DNA of 28,704 nucleotides from an uncultured Lachnobacterium sp. Lineage in GTDB: Bacteria; Bacillota; Clostridia; Lachnospirales; Lachnospiraceae. Position 1 is the first letter of the stretch. The number at the start of each line of letters is the position of its first letter. The position numbers and the translations under genes were made by a program. Shown in pieces: positions 16,762-22,614 of this stretch. The stretch is taken from assembly GCA_945971355.1 (NCBI GenBank), contig CAMFPD010000007.1:1-28704 (forward strand), written 5' to 3'. The notes beneath the pieces are model-generated. The model searched no databases and was not told the DNA's origin. It saw only the letters and a list, made by a program, of their open reading frames with translations.

Positions 16762-17651
16762 TATTTATCACCTCCGCAATGTCCACATCCACCGTGGTGT
16801 GTATCGCCCTCTTCATATGCAAGCTTAGCGCGACCTTCCTCTGTCTTGTACTGCTGTTGTCTCTTCATAGCCTGATCAAAATCTACAAGATGACCATCAA
16901 ACTCTGGTCCATCTACACATGCGAACTTGACCTGATCTCCTACAACAAGACGGCAGGCTCCACACATTCCTGTTCCATCAACCATAATAGGATTCATAGA
17001 AACGATTGTTGGAATTCCAAGCTTCTTAGTAGCAAGACATGTAAATTTCATCATAATCATTGGTCCAATTGCAACACACTGATTATATTCTTTTCCTTCG
17101 TTTACTAATGACTCAAGGCACTGGCTGCCATTACCATGGAAAGCATATGAACCATCATCTGTACACACATATAAGTTGGTTGCTACAGCCTTCATCTCCT
17201 CCTCAAAGAAAAGAAGCCCCTTATTTCTGAAGCCCATGATAACATCACATTCTACTCCATGTTCATGAAGCCATTTAACCTGTGGATATACAGGTGCTGT
17301 TCCAAGACCTCCGGCAATAAATACTATCTTCTTCTTTTTAGTTTCCTCAAGGTTTTTCTCCTCACATAACTCAGATGGACATCCAAGTGGTCCAACGAAA
17401 TCCTGTAACGAATCTCCTTCTTTGAGAGCCATCATACGCTCTGTTCCAGCGCCAATAGTCTGAACAACAATTGTTACTGTTTCCTTTTCTCTGTCATAAT
17501 CACAGATTGTAAGTGGAATTCTCTCTCCCACTTCATCTGTCTTTGCAATAATGAACTGTCCTGGTAAACATTCTTTTGCAACTCTTGGCGCTTTGATATC
17601 CATTAAAATAATGTTATCTGCCAACTGCTCTCTACGCACGATTGGATACAT
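16761..17651 (-). CDS. nfnA: NfnA: NADH/ferredoxin side subunit (PyrK-like FAD, 2Fe-2S)
   Basis: A 296-residue protein of the PyrK/sulfide dehydrogenase FAD/NAD-binding family. FAD-binding RIPLTI lies at 44-49, NAD-binding GGLGTAP at 114-120, and a 2Fe-2S motif at the C-terminal side (D225, C230, C233, C245). In the Thermotoga NfnAB structure an Asp is an unusual fourth ligand, as I recall it; D225 is placed to play that role. NfnAB reversibly couples NADH and reduced ferredoxin to NADPH formation. The C-terminus ends HHGGCGHCGGDK, an extra His/Cys cluster. AGGAGG precedes the ATG. The promoter is unclear: TTGTAC-N16-TATTAA on the minus strand is only a weak match. Confidence 0.92.
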   Translation of the reverse strand: MYPIVRREQLADNIILMDIKAPRVAKECLPGQFIIAKTDEVGERIPLTICDYDREKETVTIVVQTIGAGTERMMALKEGDSLQDFVGPLGCPSELCEEKNLEETKKKKIVFIAGGLGTAPVYPQVKWLHEHGVECDVIMGFRNKGLLFFEEEMKAVATNLYVCTDDGSYAFHGNGSQCLESLVNEGKEYNQCVAIGPMIMMKFTCLATKKLGIPTIVSMNPIMVDGTGMCGACRLVVGDQVKFACVDGPEFDGHLVDFDQAMKRQQQYKTEEGRAKLAYEEGDTHHGGCGHCGGDK

Positions 17652-17710
17652 ATTGCTTCCTCCTAGTGTTTTCTAATCCCTTTTGTTTCACTTCTCTTGT
17701 TAATACTATT

Positions 17711-17737
17711 AAAATGTTTATGTACAATTAACATTTT
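17711..17737. promoter_or_regulatory. Inverted repeat upstream of nfnA
   Basis: AAAATGTT (17711-17718) and AACATTTT (17730-17737), 8-bp arms 11 bp apart, 60-86 bp before the nfnA ATG and overlapping where a promoter should be. It could bind a redox or other regulator. The AT-rich context limits its weight. Confidence 0.3.
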
Positions 17738-17752
17738 TATTTATTTTATAAA

Positions 17753-17776
17753 AAAGAGACGTTTCCACGCCTCTTT
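17753..17776 (-). terminator. Intrinsic terminator of the GTPase operon
   Basis: A 10-bp stem (AAAGAGACGT with ACGCCTCTTT, one G-U pair in RNA) and a 4-base loop, followed on the minus strand by a T run. It lies 60 bp after the stop of the second GTPase gene and separates that operon from nfnAB. Confidence 0.85.
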
Positions 17777-17836
17777 ATTGTAAATGAATTGATATAATTT
17801 ATCAATATCTTATATTTGATATACTATAACAATAAT

Positions 17837-18781
17837 TTATGAAAAGTATACCAGCTCGTCCTCAGGTTTCTCTGCCATCTCAATGGAAATAGGATAAAGT
17901 ACTGGTCCCTTGCCCTTATATTCCATTGCAAATTCAACCTTTACCTCAGCTGTAATGTCAATCCATGACTTATGAGGAATAGATTCTTCGTCATTATATT
18001 TACACTTAAATCCGATAAACTGAACATCCTCTATACAGCACGTCATTGCAAATCTGCCTGGAACCATAATGCCTTTTTTGAGCTTGTCAGGATTGTACAC
18101 AAGTGCACGGAATTTAATTTTCTTTCCATCATACTTTTTATAGTTTTCTGTGGCATCCATAAACCATATTGCATAATCTGCATCTGATAGCTCAATCACA
18201 TCTGCATTAATATCAAATGGAAGTTCCTCAGGTCTCTCATCAATTGTTCCATCTTTTCTCTCGTAGACAATCTGAGCTTTTCTGTTGATATTTTTTATTG
18301 TCCTTCTGAGATGACCTCTGTCAGTGTCATCATCAGTTCTATTAAATATAACAACATCACTTGCAAAAACCTGCTCCTGCATTATTGCTCTCATGTTGTT
18401 CATATATAAATCAAAGGTTGTGGAATCAACTGTTGTAAGATGCTGAACAATAACCCAGTTTTCAGGGAGCTCTGCCTCAAGAATCCTGTCAATTCCCCAT
18501 GTACCATTGTATTCAATAAATACCTGTTCTGGTAAATACTGCTCATTCAGCTCACGAAGTTTTTCTGAAGTAAAATCCTCTTCATTTTCAATTGATGTAA
18601 GCTTGAAATTTACAGTTTTAAGTTTATCTTCGTTATACTCTTTGTCCCCATCCTCACACATAATTATAAGGCCCTTAGCGCCATCGCTAAAATCATTCTC
18701 ATAGAGCGTCTCCTCCACAAGAGTAGTCTTACCACTATCCATGAATCCGGTAAACAAATATACTGGAATTTCCTGTGCCAT
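17837..18781 (-). CDS. G3E-family GTPase fused to a YcgQ/TIGR03943-like C-terminal domain
   Basis: A 314-residue protein. The N-terminal ~205 residues form a COG0523-type GTPase: P-loop TGFMDSGKTT (11-20), ExxG-type EYNG (90-93) and NRTD (147-150) in the NKxD position. It lacks the CxCC metal-binding motif; the equivalent region reads MCEDGD. Residues ~218-314 (KIKFRALVYNP, GRFAMTCCIEDVQFIGF, KSWIDITAEV, GPVLYPISI, DELVYF) resemble the C-terminal domain of the B. subtilis YcgQ/DUF1980 family, normally found beside a YcgR-type permease. A role in metal, probably zinc, handling is inferred. ATG at 18781 with AAAGGAAAAG upstream; an in-frame TTG 15 bp earlier is unlikely. It lies 24 bp after the His-rich GTPase gene, in the same operon. 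Confidence 0.82.
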   Translation of the reverse strand: MAQEIPVYLFTGFMDSGKTTLVEETLYENDFSDGAKGLIIMCEDGDKEYNEDKLKTVNFKLTSIENEEDFTSEKLRELNEQYLPEQVFIEYNGTWGIDRILEAELPENWVIVQHLTTVDSTTFDLYMNNMRAIMQEQVFASDVVIFNRTDDDTDRGHLRRTIKNINRKAQIVYERKDGTIDERPEELPFDINADVIELSDADYAIWFMDATENYKKYDGKKIKFRALVYNPDKLKKGIMVPGRFAMTCCIEDVQFIGFKCKYNDEESIPHKSWIDITAEVKVEFAMEYKGKGPVLYPISIEMAEKPEDELVYFS

Positions 18782-18805
18782 ATCTTTTCCTTTCAAACTA
18801 TCTAA

Positions 18806-19996
18806 TTAAGCAATTCCAAAGATTTCCTCAAGCTCATGCTCATGAATATCTGTTCCAATAACAACTAATCTACCTGTGTAATCTGGTTCCCCTTCGCGGA
18901 TTTCATATTCACCTGGAACCATATCGAAATAAATCCATGTTCCGTCAACTGACTCAACCATTCCCTTTGCACGAAGAATATTGTCATCCTCAACAAATTT
19001 CTTTAAAATTTCTTCAAGCTTAGACTTTTCAAACTTGTGAGGTGTCTCCTTGCCCCAGCTTGTGAATACATCATCTGCATGATGGTGATGATCATGGTCG
19101 TGGCATCCACATGTACAGTTTTCATCATGCTCATGGTGGTGTTCATGTCCTTCATGGTCGTGATGGTGCTCATGCTCCTCGTGGTCATGATGATGCTCAT
19201 GTCCTTCGTGGTCATGATGGTGCTCATGTTCTTCATGATCGTGGTCATGGCATCCGCAGGTGCAGTTCTCATCATGCTCATGGTGGTGTTCATGTCCTTC
19301 ATGATCGTGATGATGCTCGTGCTCTTCATGGTCGTGATGATGGTGCTCATGCTCCTCATGGGCATGACGGGCCTCTGCAAGAACCTTCATCTCAAGATTA
19401 TCCTGTCCCTCCATAGTAGCAAGAATCTTCTCACCTGCAATAGCTGACCAGTCTGTTGTAATTATTGCCGCATTAGGGTTAAGCTTCTGAATCTGTTTTA
19501 CACAGAACTCCAGCTGCTCAGGTGTAGCATTCTGGCTTCTGCTTAGTATTACTGTTGTAGCATACTCAATCTGGTTGTTAAAGAACTCTCCAAATGCCTT
19601 CATCTGCTTGTTTGCCTTAAGAGCATTTACAACAGTTACAAGAGCGTTAAGCTTAACATCCTGCTCTTTTTCTATATCAATAACTGACTTCATAACATCA
19701 GAAAGCTTACCTACTCCTGATGGTTCAATAAGAATACGGTCTGGATGATACTTTGTAATGACCTCATTAAGATTTGTTGCAAAATCTCCTACAAGTGAAC
19801 AACAGATACAGCCAGAATTCATCTCAGTTATCTGGATACCGGCATCCTTCAAAAACCCACCGTCAATTCCAACTTCACCAAACTCATTTTCAATAAGAAC
19901 AACCTGCTCTCCCTTGAAAGCTTCCTCTATCATCTTCTTGATAAATGTAGTTTTTCCAGCTCCAAGGAATCCAGAAATAATATCAATCTTTGTCAT
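18806..19996 (-). CDS. COG0523 (CobW/YciC-like) GTPase with a large His-rich metal-binding insert
   Basis: A 396-residue metallochaperone-type GTPase. P-loop GFLGAGKTT (9-17), metal-binding GCICC (62-66) and EPSG (91-94) are canonical. The usual NKxD guanine-specificity motif is replaced by SRSQ (152-155). Residues 211-306 are a His/Asp/Glu-rich insert with two copies of DENCTCGC (242-249 and 291-298), giving dozens of potential Zn/Co/Ni ligands. The CobW C-terminal domain covers about 316-396 (RAKGMVESVDGTWIYFDMVP). Family members deliver or allocate zinc and other metals; B. subtilis YciC is induced by zinc limitation. The overlapping Fur/Zur-type palindrome and promoter upstream support zinc control here. 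It is the first gene of a two-GTPase operon. Confidence 0.92.
   Translation of the reverse strand: MTKIDIISGFLGAGKTTFIKKMIEEAFKGEQVVLIENEFGEVGIDGGFLKDAGIQITEMNSGCICCSLVGDFATNLNEVITKYHPDRILIEPSGVGKLSDVMKSVIDIEKEQDVKLNALVTVVNALKANKQMKAFGEFFNNQIEYATTVILSRSQNATPEQLEFCVKQIQKLNPNAAIITTDWSAIAGEKILATMEGQDNLEMKVLAEARHAHEEHEHHHHDHEEHEHHHDHEGHEHHHEHDENCTCGCHDHDHEEHEHHHDHEGHEHHHDHEEHEHHHDHEGHEHHHEHDENCTCGCHDHDHHHHADDVFTSWGKETPHKFEKSKLEEILKKFVEDDNILRAKGMVESVDGTWIYFDMVPGEYEIREGEPDYTGRLVVIGTDIHEHELEEIFGIA
19079..19366 (-). repeat. Tandem coding repeat for the His-rich insert
   Basis: This DNA encodes residues 211-306 of the GTPase. Short HDHEEHEHHH/HDHEGHEHHH units repeat, and a larger unit ending in HEHDENCTCGCHDHDH occurs twice, with 147 bp between the two DENCTCGC copies. 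The pattern looks like recent in-frame duplication, likely variable between strains. The opposite-strand reading frames here are repeat artefacts. Confidence 0.9.
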
Positions 19997-20055
19997 TTTT
20001 ATTCACTCCTTATCTATAAACGCATATCGCGTGATTTATATATCCGCCACAGTGT

Positions 20056-20084
20056 ATTGTACTCGCAATTCATAAATAATGCAA
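20056..20084 (-). promoter_or_regulatory. Sigma-A promoter of the GTPase operon
   Basis: On the minus strand TTGCAT (20079-20084), 17 bases, then TACAAT (20056-20061), about 60 bp before the ATG. The -35 box lies inside the Fur/Zur-type palindrome, so repressor binding would block RNA polymerase. Confidence 0.72.
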
Positions 20085-20096
20085 ATGATTTGCATT
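20078..20096. promoter_or_regulatory. Fur/Zur-type operator palindrome
   Basis: AATGCAAATGATTTGCATT is a perfect 19-bp palindrome with 9-bp arms and one central base, containing the 7-1-7 layout TGCAAAT-G-ATTTGCA used by Fur-family repressors (Fur, PerR, Zur). The COG0523 gene it precedes makes Zur the best guess; the half-site differs from the B. subtilis Zur consensus, so the exact regulator is inferred. Confidence 0.7.
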
Positions 20097-20130
20097 TGTT
20101 TACTGTTTTTTTATAGTTTTATTATATATA

Positions 20131-20423
20131 AGCAACAACACTCAATACAATAATGAAAATCCTAACCATAAAGCCAAGAGTTGACGATACTTCATTTTGC
20201 CTTCTTCGATAGAAGCTGGTTCTTCAAAAGCAAGACAGCAACGCCCGATTGTCCACCCCACACAGACAACTAAGATAATCATCCTAGCTGTCTGTGTGGG
20301 GTGGACAATCAAACATTGACAGTCTTGCCATTGAAGTACACCTTCCCTAAAGGCAAAATAAAGCATCTGCCAACTCTAGGGCTTTACTCTACGGATTTTC
20401 ATTATTGTATTAGTGCCGTTGCT
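20131..20423. repeat. 293-bp foldback element (long imperfect inverted repeat; MITE-like or structured RNA)
   Basis: No gene is visible between 19997 and 20475; apart from the promoter and operator this gap holds one element whose halves are complementary in order along its whole length. Paired blocks: 20131-20136 with 20418-20423; 20139-20142 with 20412-20415; 20144-20162 with 20393-20411 (19 bp, perfect); 20170-20175 with 20380-20385; 20177-20183 with 20371-20377; 20194-20203 with 20350-20359; 20223-20227 with 20331-20335; 20230-20236 with 20322-20328; and 20247-20268 with 20289-20310 (22 bp, perfect, GC-rich). The apical loop is 20 bases. Ends are AGCAAC/GTTGCT. I see no clear target-site duplication. 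Family not recognised. Confidence 0.85.
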
Positions 20424-20475
20424 AAAATCAAATAGCACCATATCATAACCTATTAACTTCAAAAACAAAAGCTCA

Positions 20476-22206
20476 TTATCGGTGCATATGATAAAGCTTC
20501 TCGTAGATACCGCCCTTAGCCAGTAATTCCTCATGAGAACCCGACTCTGCTATTCCTTCCTCTGTGAGTACAAGAATATTCTGGGCATTCTGAATTGTTG
20601 TCAATCTATGAGCTATTACAAAAGTAGTTCTGTTCTTGGCAAGCTTCTCCAGCGATTCCTGTACTACCTTCTCACTCTCGTTATCAAGTGCTGATGTCGC
20701 CTCATCAAAAATAAGAATCGGTGGGTTCTTCAGGAATACTCTGGCAATTGAAAGCCTTTGCTTCTGACCTCCTGAAAGCTTGATGCCTCTCTGTCCTATA
20801 TCCGTGTCATATCCATCCGGGAATGACATAATAAACTCATGGGCATTAGCATTTTTTGCTGCTTCTATAATCTCTTCTCTGGTTGCACCTGGCTTACCGT
20901 ATGAGATATTCTCAAGAATTGTTCCTGCAAACAGGTAAACATCCTGCTGAACCATTCCAATATGGTTTCGAAGACTGTTAAGGGTAACGTCTCTGATGTC
21001 CTTGCCGTCAATCTTAATTGTTCCCTCTGTAACATCATAAAATCTGGGAATCAAAGAGCAAAGTGTTGTTTTTCCTGCTCCGGACGATCCAACTAAAGCC
21101 ATGTAAGCCCCTGCCGGCACCTTGAGATTAATGTTGTTCAATACTTCCTCTGCTCCGTCATTGTATTTAAACGAAACATTCTCGAACTCAATCTCACCTT
21201 TGACATTTTCAAGCTCAGTTGCGTTTTCTGAATCCTTTATATCAGGCTCAATATCCATAATCTCTCTGAAACGTTCAAAGCCTGTGTAGCCATTCTGAAA
21301 CTGCTCTGTAAAATCAACAAGTGTTCGGATTGGATCAGTAAACACTCCTATATATAATAAAAATGTAATCAAATCACTTATGTTCACCTTACCATAAGCA
21401 ATTAAAATTGCACCAATAATAATTACATTTACCTGAATGAGTGTTGAGAAAACTCCCACACCAGACTGAAAAATTCCCATGTAATGATAACTGTTTTTCT
21501 TTGCTGCAAGGAAACCGTCATTTCCAATTCTGAATTTTTCGTTTTCAATATCCTCATTTGCAAAGGATTTTACTACACGAATACCTGATAGATTATCCTC
21601 AATCTGCTCATTTATCTCAGCAATTTTCACACGATTTTTCTTGAAAGCAGCCCTCATTTTCTTATTCAGTGCAAAAGCAAACCAAAACATAAATGGAAGA
21701 ACTATAAATGCTGCAAGGGCAAGCCAACCATTAATATTAAGAAGAATGATAAGTGCTCCTGCTATCTTTAACAATGATAAAATTATATTTTCAGGTCCAT
21801 GGTGCAGAAGCTCTGTTATATCAAAAAGGTCTGAGGTTACTCGGCTCATAAGCTGACCAACCTTAGCATCATCATAGAATGAAAATGATAATTTCTGAAG
21901 ATGCGCAAAGAGCTCCGCTCTCATATCATATTCCATCTTAGCTCCCATAACATGTCCATAATTTCCGATAAAGAATTTACTATAACAATCCACCGCTAAT
22001 AGAGCAAATAATCCCAAAGCAATAAATAAAATCTGATGAACAATCACATCCGTCTCCTCATAAATAAGTGTGGATGTGACATATCTGACCACAAGTGGAA
22101 TCGTCAAAGCAATAAGTGCTGAAACAGTCGCAAAAAACATATCCGCACAAAAAATTCCTTTATAGGGCTTATAATAACCAAACATCTTCTTCAAGTTCTC
22201 ATTCAT
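20476..22206 (-). CDS. ABC exporter, fused permease and ATPase (MsbA/BmrA-like)
   Basis: A 576-residue half-transporter that should work as a dimer in the membrane. The first ~310 residues hold the six-helix exporter domain (helices near 20-42, 57-75, 140-158, 161-180, 250-270 and 277-292). The nucleotide-binding domain follows: Walker A GSSGAGKTT (373-381), Q-loop VQQDVYLF (419-426), signature LSGGQ (477-481), Walker B ILIFDE (497-502), D-loop SALD (505-508) and switch H533. Typical substrates are lipids, drugs or peptides; nothing here identifies which. AAGGAGG precedes the ATG by seven bases. It sits downstream of the rpsU terminator with no strong promoter of its own visible, so some read-through may feed it. 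Confidence 0.95.
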   Translation of the reverse strand: MNENLKKMFGYYKPYKGIFCADMFFATVSALIALTIPLVVRYVTSTLIYEETDVIVHQILFIALGLFALLAVDCYSKFFIGNYGHVMGAKMEYDMRAELFAHLQKLSFSFYDDAKVGQLMSRVTSDLFDITELLHHGPENIILSLLKIAGALIILLNINGWLALAAFIVLPFMFWFAFALNKKMRAAFKKNRVKIAEINEQIEDNLSGIRVVKSFANEDIENEKFRIGNDGFLAAKKNSYHYMGIFQSGVGVFSTLIQVNVIIIGAILIAYGKVNISDLITFLLYIGVFTDPIRTLVDFTEQFQNGYTGFERFREIMDIEPDIKDSENATELENVKGEIEFENVSFKYNDGAEEVLNNINLKVPAGAYMALVGSSGAGKTTLCSLIPRFYDVTEGTIKIDGKDIRDVTLNSLRNHIGMVQQDVYLFAGTILENISYGKPGATREEIIEAAKNANAHEFIMSFPDGYDTDIGQRGIKLSGGQKQRLSIARVFLKNPPILIFDEATSALDNESEKVVQESLEKLAKNRTTFVIAHRLTTIQNAQNILVLTEEGIAESGSHEELLAKGGIYEKLYHMHR

Positions 22207-22248
22207 ACTGTATCCTCCTTAATGCACCAACTTCAAGAAAAAAGTAAA

Positions 22249-22275
22249 AAGAACTACCGCTACGCGGTAGTTCTT
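22249..22275 (-). terminator. Intrinsic terminator after rpsU
   Basis: A perfect 12-bp stem (AAGAACTACCGC with GCGGTAGTTCTT) with a 3-base loop, followed on the minus strand by a T-rich run (TTTTTACTTTTTT). It starts 11 bp after the rpsU stop. Confidence 0.93.
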
Positions 22276-22285
22276 CATAAATACA

Positions 22286-22462
22286 CTAGTTGTATTTTCT
22301 TTTTCTAGCTGCTTCAGATTTTTTCTTACGCTTTACGCTAGGTTTCTCGTAATGCTCACGCTTACGAATCTCCTGCTGGATACCAGCCTTAGCACAGTTT
22401 CTCTTGAAACGACGTAATGCGCTATCTAAAGTCTCATTTTCTTTTACAATAACACTAGACAT
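22286..22462 (-). CDS. rpsU: 30S ribosomal protein bS21
   Basis: A 58-residue, highly basic protein: MSSVIVKENETLDSALRRFK, then RNCAKAGIQQEIRKREHYEK, ending PSVKRKKKSEAARKRKYN. This is a clear bS21, a late-assembly 30S protein located near the anti-Shine-Dalgarno region and important for initiation. It has its own promoter upstream and a strong terminator downstream, so it is mainly monocistronic. The ribosome binding region (GGAGGGAGG plus a nearer AGGA) falls in a possible leader hairpin. It is too short for a 60-residue gene-finding cutoff. Confidence 0.97.
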   Translation of the reverse strand: MSSVIVKENETLDSALRRFKRNCAKAGIQQEIRKREHYEKPSVKRKKKSEAARKRKYN

Positions 22463-22469
22463 TCTAAAT

Positions 22470-22511
22470 CCTAACCTCCCTCCAGTTGCGTATTGTGCAT
22501 CAACTGTTAGG
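22470..22511 (-). promoter_or_regulatory. Candidate structured leader of rpsU with the Shine-Dalgarno in a bulge
   Basis: In the mRNA, CCTAAC-AGTTG (22511 down to 22501), a 12-base loop, then CAACT, then GGAGGGAG, then GTTAGG (ending 22470). The two stem parts pair exactly and leave the 8-base purine Shine-Dalgarno stretch as a one-sided bulge. This could regulate access for ribosomes or bS21. No known leader family was recognised; inferred from complementarity only. Confidence 0.42.
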
Positions 22512-22540
22512 TATTTCTCTACTAATTTGCACTAACAAAT

Positions 22541-22568
22541 ATTCTAACCAATTATTCGTATTTGTCAA
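22541..22568 (-). promoter_or_regulatory. Sigma-A promoter of rpsU
   Basis: On the minus strand consensus TTGACA (22563-22568), 16 bases, then TAGAAT (22541-22546). It lies in the alaS-rpsU gap and gives a leader of roughly 70 nt. Confidence 0.78.
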
Positions 22569-22614
22569 TACTTTTAATATAATTTATTAAAATAATTTTC
22601 AGCTTTATAAAAAA

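Noticed and set aside
15370..17651. Glutamate synthase (GltA small subunit) operon
   Set aside because: No large subunit is present, and the paired PyrK-like gene with coupled TAATG junction fits NfnAB better.
17690..17740. Rex (NADH-sensing) operator upstream of nfnA
   Set aside because: One half-site resembles TTGTTAA, but the second half is poor and off-spacing; not enough to call.
19079..19366. CRISPR-like array
   Set aside because: The periodicity is in-frame coding repeat of variable short units, without constant repeats or unique spacers.
19037..19447. Met-rich and His-rich reading frames on the plus strand
   Set aside because: They are antisense products of the codon-periodic His-rich repeat of the GTPase gene and have no ribosome binding site.
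20142..20366. 74-residue open frame on the minus strand
   Set aside because: It runs across both arms of the foldback element, has no Shine-Dalgarno and resembles no family I know.
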